A DNA stretch of 55,869 bases, taken from contig DQFX01000053.1 in assembly GCA_003531585.1 (NCBI GenBank), positions 1,612-57,480 of the forward strand, in the 5' to 3' direction. Each line of letters starts with the position of its first letter. The first letter of the stretch is position 1. The notes beneath the pieces were generated by a model, which made no database searches, was not told where the DNA came from, and worked only from the letters and a program-made list of their open reading frames with translations. The position numbers were made by a program, and so were the translations under genes. Shown here piece after piece: positions 48,676-55,869 of this stretch. This stretch comes from Oscillospiraceae bacterium. Its GTDB lineage: Bacteria; Bacillota; Clostridia; Oscillospirales; Ruminococcaceae.

Positions 48676-49821
48676 TCAGAGAGTTCCGAACTTTGCCGCT
48701 ACATATTCCTCGGCGGCAGCCTTTGTATCTAGTATTTCCTGGAGCGTTGGCTCGGGAATGAATTTTACAGACTCCAGGGCGCCGCTGACCGCCTCGCCGA
48801 TGTCAAGGAATCCGATCTTCCCTGCAAGGAAAAGCGCAACAGCGGCTTCGTTTGCGGAATTCACCGCGCAGGGGGCGTTTCCCTCCATTGAAATCGCACG
48901 TTTTGCCGCACCAAGGCAGGTGAAGGTTTCCGGATCCGGCTTTGAAAAAGTGAGCTGCCCCACGTCAAAGAGCGATAGCTTCTTAGCCGGAGACGGAAGG
49001 CGCCTCGGGTAGGTCAGCGCTAACTGAATAGGAATACGCATATCAGCCGTACCCAACTGAGCAATAACAGCGCCGTCCTCGAACTCCACTGCGGAGTGAA
49101 TTATGCTCTGCCTGTGAACGACTATCTCCACCTGCTCTGGGCGCACGTCGAAAAGCCGTACCGCTTCGATCAGCTCCAGACCTTTATTCATGAGAGTTGC
49201 GCTGTCAATGGTGATTTTCGCGCCCATGCTCCAGTTAGGGTGCTTCAGAGCCTGCTCAACGGTCACTCCCCGGAGTTCCTCCGTGTTTTTCCCATAGAAC
49301 GGCCCGCCGGAAGCGGTGAGCAGTATTTTCTCAGGACGGTTTTCACCAGCTCCCATCAGGCACTGGAATATCGCCGAATGTTCGCTGTCGATCGGCAGCA
49401 GCTTCACGCCGTGCTCCTTTACGCAGTCGGTGACGAGCTTTCCGCCGGCTACCAGCGTTTCCTTGTTGGCAAGAGCGATGTCGTTGCCTGCTTTCGCCGC
49501 CTCCAGCGTGGGTAAAAGTCCGACCATGCCGACAACGGAATTCACCACAATATCGCAGTCGAGCCGCGCCAGCTCGCACAGACCTTCCATTCCGCAGAGC
49601 ACCTTGATTTCCGTATCAGCAAGCCGCTGCTTCATGTCAGGATACGCGCTTTCGGAATAAACGCAGACGTACTCCGGCTTAAACTCCCTGGCCTGTTTCT
49701 CAAGCTGCGCCGTATTTGTCGAAGCGGACAGCGCTTTGACTCCGAACCCGTGCATGCGGCAGACGTCAAGCGTCTGAGTGCCGATCGACCCCGTCGAACC
49801 GAGTATGACAATGCTTTTCAT
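48676..49821 (-). CDS. dxr: 1-deoxy-D-xylulose 5-phosphate reductoisomerase Dxr
   Basis: This 381-residue NADPH enzyme makes MEP from DXP, the first committed step of the MEP pathway. NADPH loop GSTGSIGTQTLDV is at the start, substrate and metal residues are in LLPIDSEHSAIFQCL and LTASGGPFYGKN, and MNKGLELIEA is a family mark. With ispG in the same cluster it supplies precursor for UppS. A 96-nt gap with two palindromes separates it from cdsA. Confidence 0.97.
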   Translation of the reverse strand: MKSIVILGSTGSIGTQTLDVCRMHGFGVKALSASTNTAQLEKQAREFKPEYVCVYSESAYPDMKQRLADTEIKVLCGMEGLCELARLDCDIVVNSVVGMVGLLPTLEAAKAGNDIALANKETLVAGGKLVTDCVKEHGVKLLPIDSEHSAIFQCLMGAGENRPEKILLTASGGPFYGKNTEELRGVTVEQALKHPNWSMGAKITIDSATLMNKGLELIEAVRLFDVRPEQVEIVVHRQSIIHSAVEFEDGAVIAQLGTADMRIPIQLALTYPRRLPSPAKKLSLFDVGQLTFSKPDPETFTCLGAAKRAISMEGNAPCAVNSANEAAVALFLAGKIGFLDIGEAVSGALESVKFIPEPTLQEILDTKAAAEEYVAAKFGTL

Positions 49822-49869
49822 TTATTAATATACCCCGCATTCAAGTAATATTCCCTTTGAACAAAACCA

Positions 49870-49915
49870 CCCATTCACGCGGGTGAATGGGCAGAAATCA
49901 TAAGAGCGGCCGCTC
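49870..49915 (-). terminator. Hairpin pair after cdsA, possible terminator or attenuator
   Basis: CCCATTCAC (49870-49878) and GTGAATGGG (49883-49891) form a perfect 9-bp stem with a GCGG loop; on the minus strand GGTTTTG follows. GAGCGGCCGCTC (49904-49915) is a 12-bp palindrome next to the cdsA stop. Partial termination between cdsA and dxr is possible. Confidence 0.5.
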
Positions 49916-49917
49916 AG

Positions 49918-50754
49918 TTAAACAAAAATGAAACGTCCCAGATAGGAAAATGCTATATACAGGAACGGCGCAACAAAAATCACGCTGTCGAATCTGTCCA
50001 GTACGCCGCCGTGACCCGGCATAATGTTGCCGAAATCCTTGACATCATACTCACGCTTGATAACGGACGCGGAGAGATCTCCTATCACCCCGACAAGCGA
50101 AGCAGCCATTGAAAGCGGCACCAGGACGAAATAATTGAGCTGAACATCATTCAGGACGAAAGTGTTGTAAATAAATACAGTTATTACAGTAACAACGCCT
50201 ACAGTAACAACGCCGCCGACCAGACCCTCAACGGTCTTTTTAGGACTTATGAGCGGACAAAGCTTGTGCTTTCCGAAGAAAGTTCCGACAAAATACGCGC
50301 CGGAATCCCCGAACCACGCGCAGAACAGTACATACAGCACCATGAAGATACCAAGCCCCTCGCCATGCGCGGAATACCTCAGCAGGGTTATACTGCACAG
50401 AGCAACCGGAAGAAGCCCTCCCGCAGCGCCGCATGCGAGCACCTGTTCAAAGCGGACTTCCTTGTGGAACTTCAGCATAATCAGCGCCATCACAATTACA
50501 TACAGCATTGCGGCAGGCACAGCCAGGAACTTGATTTGGCTTATGGAAATAATAATCGGAAAAACAGCGCCAAAGACAATTGACGTCCACCTCAGCACGG
50601 TAAACTTATCGCACTTTATCGCGCGGGTAAGCTCCCATACCGCGACAGCAGACAAAAACGAAATGGCCGCGCAATAAACGAATAGATTATCGAGAATCAG
50701 AATTGTGACTCCCAATACTATTCCAACAGCAGCGGAGATCAGTCTCACACCCAT
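49918..50754 (-). CDS. cdsA: Phosphatidate cytidylyltransferase CdsA
   Basis: This 278-residue membrane enzyme makes CDP-diacylglycerol, precursor of phospholipids. It has about eight helices, and the signature SVIKREYDVKDFGNIMPGHG followed by GVLDRFDS is complete. The ATG at 50754 is used because GGAAGGG lies 7 nt upstream; an in-frame TTG at 50760 is nearer and unlikely. It stands after uppS in the standard frr-uppS-cdsA-dxr order. Confidence 0.96.
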   Translation of the reverse strand: MGVRLISAAVGIVLGVTILILDNLFVYCAAISFLSAVAVWELTRAIKCDKFTVLRWTSIVFGAVFPIIISISQIKFLAVPAAMLYVIVMALIMLKFHKEVRFEQVLACGAAGGLLPVALCSITLLRYSAHGEGLGIFMVLYVLFCAWFGDSGAYFVGTFFGKHKLCPLISPKKTVEGLVGGVVTVGVVTVITVFIYNTFVLNDVQLNYFVLVPLSMAASLVGVIGDLSASVIKREYDVKDFGNIMPGHGGVLDRFDSVIFVAPFLYIAFSYLGRFIFV

Positions 50755-50775
50755 AAGCAAACCCTTCCTCTGAAA

Positions 50776-51480
50776 CTACACCCCGCCAAAGCGCCTGTCC
50801 CTGTCGTTGTAGATTTGTATTGCGTATTCCAGATGTTTTTTTGTGAAATCCGGCCAGAGCACGTCCATAAAAACGAACTCCGCATAAGCCGCCTGCCAGA
50901 TCAGAAAATTTGACAGTCTCTGCTCGCCGCTGGGTCGGATTATCATGTCCAGCGGGGGCATTTCCGCAGTATAAAGCAGTTTCTCGATAGAATCCTCAGT
51001 TATGTCGTCCGGAGAGATTCCCCCGGAAGCCGCTTCGCGGGCAAGCTCCCTTGCGGCTCTTGTAATTTCATCTCTGCCGCCGTAGTTCAATGCCACGCCG
51101 GCGATAAAACCAGTGTTATTCACGGTTGACTGCTGAATATCCAGAAGCTCTGCGGTAATATCCTCCGGAAGCCGTGTTATATTGCCCAGGAAAATAAATC
51201 GTATATCTTCCCGCGCGGCAGCACGGATATCCTTAATATACTGCCGGAGAAGGTTCATTATTCCTTCAACCTCGTCAGCCGGACGTTTCCAGTTCTCGGT
51301 CGAAAATGCATAGAATGTCACGCATTTAACTCCAAGCTCCCGCGCCCAGTTGATGGTCTTTTTAAAGACGGCCGCGCCCTGCTTGTGCCCGAAGCTCCTC
51401 GGGAGGCCGCGTTTTTTCGCCCACCTGCCGTTGCCGTCCATTATTATGCCGACATGCTGCGGAACATTAACCTCAGCCAT
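50776..51480 (-). CDS. uppS: Isoprenyl transferase UppS
   Basis: This 234-residue cis-prenyltransferase builds undecaprenyl diphosphate, the lipid carrier of wall synthesis. It shows HVGIIMDGNGRWAKKRGLPR with the catalytic Asp, and the C-terminal IRPSGEQRLSNFLIWQ. It shares one base with the frr stop. Together with dxr, ispG and the DUF368 protein elsewhere in the window it links to the undecaprenyl cycle. Confidence 0.97.
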   Translation of the reverse strand: MAEVNVPQHVGIIMDGNGRWAKKRGLPRSFGHKQGAAVFKKTINWARELGVKCVTFYAFSTENWKRPADEVEGIMNLLRQYIKDIRAAAREDIRFIFLGNITRLPEDITAELLDIQQSTVNNTGFIAGVALNYGGRDEITRAARELAREAASGGISPDDITEDSIEKLLYTAEMPPLDMIIRPSGEQRLSNFLIWQAAYAEFVFMDVLWPDFTKKHLEYAIQIYNDRDRRFGGV

Positions 51481-52034
51481 CAGATAGACATGATCTCCTT
51501 GTCCTTGTCAGCGCCGACAGCGTCGATGGTCTCGATATACTTGTCGGTGATCTTCTGAACATTCTTCTCAGCTTCCTTGAGGTCGTCCTCGGTGATCTCA
51601 CTGTTCTTCTTCTTTGCCTTGAGCTTGTCGAGAGCGTCGCGGCGTACGTTGCGGACTGCAACTTTGCTTTCCTCGCAGATCTTGCTTACCTGCTTGCAGA
51701 GTTCCTTTCTGCGGTCCTCGGTAAGCTGCGGAAATGCGATACGAAGAACTCTGCCGTCGTTGGTGGGGTTGATACCCAGGTCACTCGCCTGGATAGCCTT
51801 CTCGATGGACTTCAGAGTAGAAGCGTCGAACGGCTGAACAACGAGTATTCTAGCCTCGGATACAGAAATAGACGCCATCTGGTTAACAGGAGTCGGGCAG
51901 CCGTAATAATCTACGGTGATTCTGTCAAGTACGCTGGGATTAGCTCTGCCTGCGCGGATCGTTGCAAGCTCGCTTTCAAGCGCATTTACGCACTTGCCCA
52001 TCTTTTCCTTTGTAATGTCGAGTATCTCTTTCAT
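51480..52034 (-). CDS. frr: Ribosome recycling factor
   Basis: This 184-residue protein splits post-termination ribosomes with EF-G. The family pattern is complete: ATIRAGRANPSVLDRITVDYYG, SISVSEARILVVQPFD, and the C-terminal long helices with RKELCKQVSKICEESKVAVRN. GAGGTG precedes the ATG. It is followed by uppS with one-base overlap and preceded by pyrH by 21 nt. Confidence 0.97.
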   Translation of the reverse strand: MKEILDITKEKMGKCVNALESELATIRAGRANPSVLDRITVDYYGCPTPVNQMASISVSEARILVVQPFDASTLKSIEKAIQASDLGINPTNDGRVLRIAFPQLTEDRRKELCKQVSKICEESKVAVRNVRRDALDKLKAKKKNSEITEDDLKEAEKNVQKITDKYIETIDAVGADKDKEIMSI

Positions 52035-52055
52035 TATGGCACCTCTTTCGTGATA

Positions 52056-52784
52056 TTACTGGGGCTTATGTTTTGTAACGAGCGTTCCGACTGTTTCTCC
52101 CATCACTGCGTCGTAGATGTTGTCGGGACGGTTAAGATCAAATACGATAATCGGAATGTTATTTTCGGTGCAGATCGCAGCCGCTGCGCTGTCCATTACC
52201 TGGAGTTTATTTACAAGGATATCGTGATGTGTGATCACGTCATACTTGACTGCGTCAGGGAACTTCTTGGGATCCTTGTCGTAGATACCGTCGACCATAG
52301 TCGCCTTCAGCAGGATATCGGCGTTGAGTTCCGCTGCACGAAGCGAAGCCGCGCTGTCCGTCGAGAAGAACGGGTTGCCGGTTCCACAGCCGAATATAAC
52401 TACCCTGCCCTTTTCAAGGTGGCGGATAGCCTTGCCGAGAATAAACGGCTCAGCTACCTGCTGCATTGTAATGGCAGTCTGAACTCTGACCTCGCAGCCG
52501 AGCTTTTCAAGCACATCGGCTACAGCAAGGGCGTTCATGGCAGTGGCGAGCATGCCGATATGGTCTGCGCGCGCTCTGTCCATACCCTCAGAGCTTCTTC
52601 CGCGCCAAAAATTTCCGCCGCCGACAACTATGCCGATTTGAGCGCCGGCGTCAGCGCACTTTTTTATGCTCTTGCAGATGTTTTCAATGGTCGGGATATC
52701 AAGCCCGCTGCCCTTATCTCCGGAAAGCGCTTCGCCGCTGAGCTTCAGCAGTACTCGCTTATACTTAGGAGTTCCTGATTCCAT
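52056..52784 (-). CDS. pyrH: UMP kinase PyrH
   Basis: This 242-residue hexameric amino-acid-kinase-fold enzyme converts UMP to UDP. It has RVLLKLSGEALSGDKG at the start, VVGGGNFWRG with the nucleotide loop, and DGIYDKDPKKFPDA. The start is ATG 52784 with GGAGG ahead. The frame extends 35 codons further but that part overlaps hom and has no family similarity. It is 46 nt downstream of hom. Confidence 0.97.
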   Translation of the reverse strand: MESGTPKYKRVLLKLSGEALSGDKGSGLDIPTIENICKSIKKCADAGAQIGIVVGGGNFWRGRSSEGMDRARADHIGMLATAMNALAVADVLEKLGCEVRVQTAITMQQVAEPFILGKAIRHLEKGRVVIFGCGTGNPFFSTDSAASLRAAELNADILLKATMVDGIYDKDPKKFPDAVKYDVITHHDILVNKLQVMDSAAAAICTENNIPIIVFDLNRPDNIYDAVMGETVGTLVTKHKPQ

Positions 52785-52830
52785 ATATGTTGCCTCCAAA
52801 ATTTGTATTAATGCGTTATTAGCTGAAACA

Positions 52831-54072
52831 TCAATAATCCAGAACACGGATCCTTCCGAGAAGGTCTGCGCTGTCGGAAACCTTCGCAATTGCGTCAGTA
52901 GTAGCCTTTTCAGTCATAACGCCTGTAACGAACGCAAGCTCGTTCTCAGGCTGGTTCTTTCTGGAAAGATATGTTACGTCGCCGAAGAGCGCCTTGACAA
53001 CCGCCTTGGTAACTTCCACGTTCTTGGAAGCCAGTCTGATGTAGCTTGCGCTTGTGAAGTCACTGAAATCCTTGATGAAGTCCTGAGCGCTGTCAGCCCA
53101 TGTGAGGGACTTACTTGTGCCGGAGTGCTTTACAGCGGAAACGATATCCGCAACAACTGCGCTTGCGGTCGGAAGCTTGCCTGCGCCCTTGCCGTAAAAT
53201 ACAACGTCGCCGGTAGCGTCGCCGCGAACCAGGATAGCGTTGAATACGTCGTTAACGCCCGCAAGCTGGCTCTCGTCCTTGATAACAGCCGGGAAAACGC
53301 CGATCGAGATCTTGCCGCCCTCTTCGCGCTTAGCACAGCCGATGAGCTTGATCTTGCAGTCAGCGCTGTCGCAGTACTCAACGTCCTCGAGAGTTATCTT
53401 TGTGATGCCCTCGGTGTGTACGCTCTCGGGGTAAACATGCTTGCCGAATGCGAGGGAAGCCAGAATGCATATCTTGCGGCATGCGTCGTGACCATCAACG
53501 TCAGCGGAGGGATTGCGCTCTGCATAGCCCAGCTCCTGAGCGATCTTGAGAGCCTTCTCAAAGTCCATGCCGTCGCGGATCATCTTTGTGAGAATAAAGT
53601 TGGTCGTACCGTTCAGGATACCAGCGATCTCGTCGATTTCGTTTGCGGAAAGGCATGCATGAAGGGGCTTGATAATGGGAATTCCGCCGCCTACGCTCGC
53701 TTCGAAGAAGAAGTTTACATTCTTTTCCTTTGCAATGGCGAGAAGCTCAGCGCCCTTAGCTGCAACGAGCTCCTTGTTGGAGGTTACTACGCTCTTGCCT
53801 GCTTCTAGCGAGGACTTAACGAAGTCGTAGGACGGCTTGAGACCGCCGATGACCTCGGCTACAACTGTGACCTCAGGGTCATTGAGGATAACATTGAAAT
53901 CCTTGACGAATTTATCCTTGTAGGGGCTGTCGTTGAAATCACGGACATCGAGAATATACTTGATATCCATTTCCTGCCCAGCCTTCTTCTCAAGGCTTTC
54001 CTTGTTCTTATAGAAAACCTCTACTGTACCTGAGCCTACTACACCGTAGCCCAGAACCGCGATCTTAGCCAT
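52831..54072 (-). CDS. hom: Homoserine dehydrogenase
   Basis: This 413-residue NAD(P) enzyme reduces aspartate semialdehyde to homoserine, the branch to threonine and methionine. The nucleotide loop GYGVVGSGTVE is at the start, the catalytic region is in KGAELLAIAKEKNVNFFFEASVGG and GILNGTTNFILTKM, and a short C-terminal ACT domain (about 340-413) suggests feedback control. AAAGGAAG precedes the ATG. It has its own promoter and a leader of about 190 nt. Confidence 0.96.
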   Translation of the reverse strand: MAKIAVLGYGVVGSGTVEVFYKNKESLEKKAGQEMDIKYILDVRDFNDSPYKDKFVKDFNVILNDPEVTVVAEVIGGLKPSYDFVKSSLEAGKSVVTSNKELVAAKGAELLAIAKEKNVNFFFEASVGGGIPIIKPLHACLSANEIDEIAGILNGTTNFILTKMIRDGMDFEKALKIAQELGYAERNPSADVDGHDACRKICILASLAFGKHVYPESVHTEGITKITLEDVEYCDSADCKIKLIGCAKREEGGKISIGVFPAVIKDESQLAGVNDVFNAILVRGDATGDVVFYGKGAGKLPTASAVVADIVSAVKHSGTSKSLTWADSAQDFIKDFSDFTSASYIRLASKNVEVTKAVVKALFGDVTYLSRKNQPENELAFVTGVMTEKATTDAIAKVSDSADLLGRIRVLDY

Positions 54073-54265
54073 AATCTACTTCCTTTCATTATACGGCGCC
54101 GCCGTATGAACATCTGCACCGGCGGAGTGAGCATTCGCCGCCTTTGACCGGGCGTGTTCAGGTATTTTTCTGCGAAAACCGCCTCAGCCGTCAGATCTCC
54201 GTCAGTCCCGCGTGACCGTGGGGTGTGACATCTTTCAGCTTTTAAGCATGGCTCCGCTTATTATC
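54073..54265 (-). promoter_or_regulatory. Structured mRNA leader of hom
   Basis: The promoter predicts about 190 nt before the hom ATG with no long gene. Visible elements are ATACGGC-GGC-GCCGTAT (a hairpin at about 54087-54103, just before the ribosome site), a GCG/CGC hairpin near 54170-54185 and a short upstream ORF. It does not show the T-box sequence or the SAM-riboswitch core known to me. Attenuation or an unrecognised riboswitch is possible. Confidence 0.5.
54202..54231 (-). CDS. Possible leader peptide upstream of hom
   Basis: ATG at 54229-54231 opens a nine-codon ORF, MSHPTVTRD, ending TGA at 54202-54204. It has two threonine codons (ACG) and a weak GAAAG in front. Threonine-rich leader peptides control hom or thr operons by attenuation in several bacteria; two codons is modest, so this is a suggestion only. 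Confidence 0.3.
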   Translation of the reverse strand: MSHPTVTRD

Positions 54266-54271
54266 CTGTAT

Positions 54272-54300
54272 ATTATATCACAATTCAATGATATTTGCAA
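54272..54300 (-). promoter_or_regulatory. Sigma-A promoter of hom
   Basis: On the minus strand TTGCAA (54295-54300) and TATAAT (54272-54277) are 17 bp apart. Confidence 0.75.
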
Positions 54301-54335
54301 GTAGTTTTTTAAAGGCTTGTAATTTTTCTGTGTAG

Positions 54336-55331
54336 TTATTCTGAAAGAATTGCATCTATCGCGGAAAGTTCCGACTGTGTGAAGTCCAGTTTGTATACTG
54401 CTTCCACATTTTCCTTTATCTGTTCGGGACGCGAAGCGCCGATCAGCACCGTAGTGACCTTACCCTCCCGGAGCACCCATGAAAGCGCCATCTGCGAAAG
54501 CTTCTGTCCGCGTGAAGCCGCAATATCATTGAGTCTGCGAAGCTGAGAGAGCTTCTGATCGGTGAGTTCGTTTTTGATCCAGGTCCTTCCCTTTCCGATT
54601 CGGGAATCCGCAGGAATTCCGTTCAGATAGCGGTCCGTGAGCAGTCCCTGATAGAGCGGGGAAAACACGCTCAGGCCGATTCCCTGCTCCGCCGCGAAAT
54701 CACGCAGGCCGTCTGATTCTATCCAGCGGTTGAGCATTGAATAGCTCGGCTGATTCACGATGAACGGCGTGCGAAGCTCCTTGAAAATCGACATTATTTC
54801 GGCGGTCTGAGCCTTGTTGTAGTTTGATATCCCGACATACAGCGCCTTCCCCTGCCTTACCGCATTGTCGAGCGCGAGAGCTGTTTCCTCAAGCGGCGTG
54901 TTGGGATCGAAGATATGATGATAGAATATATCAACATAGTCGAGTTTCATGCGTTTCAGCGACTGATCCAGCGAAGCGGTAAGGTACTTTCTCGAACCGT
55001 TGCGGTCGCCGTATGGACCGTCCCACATCTCGTAGCCCGCCTTGGTTGAGATCACAAGCTCATCACGGAACTGCCGCATTCCACGGTCAAGTATTTTCCC
55101 GAGATTCTCCTCGGCTGAGCCATTGTATGGATTTCCGTAATTATTGGCAGCGTCGATGTGGGTTATTCCGAGATCGAATGCGGTATGCACCATCTCCTCC
55201 ATATTATCGAAGCTGTCCTTATAGCCAAAGTTCTGCCAGATTCCCAGCGATACCGCCGGGAGCTTCAGACCGCTCTTTCCGCAGCGGTTATATACCATTT
55301 TTTCATAGCGATGTTCGTTTGGTGTATACAT
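54336..55331 (-). CDS. Aldo/keto reductase (YghZ / L-glyceraldehyde-3-phosphate reductase type)
   Basis: This 331-residue NADPH-dependent reductase is of the Kv-beta-like branch. The AKR tetrad is visible: Asp and Tyr in THIDAANNYGNPYNG, Lys in VISTKAGYEMW and His in IFYHHIFDP. The start MYTPNEHRYEKMVYNRCGKS is characteristic of YghZ-type proteins that reduce short aldehydes such as methylglyoxal. GGAGGAAAA precedes the ATG. It lies 12 nt after the partial gene at the right edge. Confidence 0.93.
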   Translation of the reverse strand: MYTPNEHRYEKMVYNRCGKSGLKLPAVSLGIWQNFGYKDSFDNMEEMVHTAFDLGITHIDAANNYGNPYNGSAEENLGKILDRGMRQFRDELVISTKAGYEMWDGPYGDRNGSRKYLTASLDQSLKRMKLDYVDIFYHHIFDPNTPLEETALALDNAVRQGKALYVGISNYNKAQTAEIMSIFKELRTPFIVNQPSYSMLNRWIESDGLRDFAAEQGIGLSVFSPLYQGLLTDRYLNGIPADSRIGKGRTWIKNELTDQKLSQLRRLNDIAASRGQKLSQMALSWVLREGKVTTVLIGASRPEQIKENVEAVYKLDFTQSELSAIDAILSE

Positions 55332-55343
55332 TTTTCCTCCGTG

Positions 55344-55869
55344 TTAGTGTCTCTTGAAAAATCCCGGCTTCTTTTCGGAAGCTGAATTCTTCCTCTCTTC
55401 CTCAAGTTCTTTGAGAATTTCGCGCTTTATGTTCTCGCGGAGATTTTCGTACAGGTTCTCATACAAATTGTTATAAAGCTCAGCCGCGAGCTTCTCCTTG
55501 TCGAACAGCGGCTCTGGAGTTATCTTCTTCTTCAGATTGCGCTGTATCTCCTCCAGCTCGAAGGAAGTAAATGCGCTTGCAGTCGAAATGTACTCTTCTT
55601 CGGGCTCCTCTTTTGCAGGCTCCGGAGCTTTTTCGGGCTCTGTATGTACCTCCTGGTGCGACGGTTCGTCAGTCGCTGCAGGCTTTGGAATATTTGGTTC
55701 CTCAGCTGTCTGAGCGTCGGAAGCAGGAAGCGTTGTGAATTCCGGTTCAAACTGCTGCATTTCCTGCATTGTATCTTCCGGTTCCTCCTGCTGAACCGCA
55801 AAGGGATCAGTCGGAGTTTCCTGTTCTGAAATTTCGGGTACTGACTGAACTTCTTCCGCTAATGCTTCC
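55344..55869 (-). CDS. Acidic, Glu/Pro-rich protein with C-terminal helix repeats, partial
   Basis: The frame is open to the window edge, so the N-terminus is missing. The 174 visible residues are a Glu/Pro/Gln-rich, probably disordered stretch (about 110 residues), then a helix-prone end with a repeated LYENLYENLRENIK-type pattern, and a basic tip KKPGFFKRH. I do not recognise the family. An ATG at 55769 is internal and not needed as start. The acidic spacer and repeats suggest a structural or partner-binding protein (inference). It is co-transcribed with the aldo/keto reductase gene. Confidence 0.7.
   Translation of the reverse strand, partial: EALAEEVQSVPEISEQETPTDPFAVQQEEPEDTMQEMQQFEPEFTTLPASDAQTAEEPNIPKPAATDEPSHQEVHTEPEKAPEPAKEEPEEEYISTASAFTSFELEEIQRNLKKKITPEPLFDKEKLAAELYNNLYENLYENLRENIKREILKELEEERKNSASEKKPGFFKRH

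Noticed and set aside
54073..54265. T-box or SAM riboswitch before hom
   Set aside because: The conserved T-box sequence (AGGGTGGNACCGCG type) and the S-box core were looked for and not seen.

Overview
The window looks like a chromosomal segment of a Gram-positive clostridial bacterium, most likely an Oscillospiraceae/Ruminococcus-type gut anaerobe (inference). Supporting signs are a spoIIGA-sigE-sigG sporulation locus, a Gram-positive PolC, the short HisG that needs HisZ, strong AGGAGG ribosome sites, and promoters with almost perfect TTGACA-17-TATAAT form. No rRNA, tRNA or CRISPR array was recognised.

Layout. Positions 1-2900 are a decayed mobile-element patch. It holds a cluster of strong DNA/RNA hairpins (296-848), a frameshifted small gene, a SprT-like zinc protein bracketed by two copies of one perfect 22-bp palindrome, and truncated remnants of a P-loop (Zot/conjugation-type) ATPase and a replication-initiator-like gene. 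Positions 3031-6066 are a complete polar amino-acid ABC importer. A membrane-anchored zinc-ribbon protein, nifS-nifU and a TauE-type exporter follow, each with its own promoter and terminator. From 23781 down to 10064 a minus-strand run of 14 tightly spaced genes includes tmk, a DUF2156 protein, a DJ-1 protein, 5-formyl-THF cyclo-ligase, mltG, a U32 peptidase, a zinc-ribbon protein, an intracellular GH3 glycosidase, deoB and an Mrp-type Fe-S ATPase. It ends at a methyltransferase fragment.

Positions 24194-29488 (plus strand) carry an MprF-like flippase, prfC and spoIIGA-sigE-sigG. The rest is almost all minus strand. It comprises a hom gene with a structured leader, then pyrH-frr-uppS-cdsA-dxr-rseP-ispG-polC (nucleotide supply, ribosome recycling, undecaprenyl and isoprenoid synthesis, membrane proteolysis, replication). 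A histidine operon hisZ-G-D-B-nudix-H-A-F-DUF4253-nudix-like-I-E follows. It lacks hisC and a histidinol-phosphatase.

Downstream of hisE sit a membrane-anchored protein resembling a sigma factor and then a two-gene unit: a full-length P-type ATPase homologue whose catalytic motifs are all altered, followed 9 nt later by a DUF368 (undecaprenyl-phosphate translocase family) gene. That unit is the most unusual thing in the window. Other points of interest are a hairpin that would mask the sigG ribosome site, a short Thr-containing upstream ORF before hom, a GH3 enzyme with an inserted beta-trefoil-like domain, and the hairpin cluster in the mobile-element patch.
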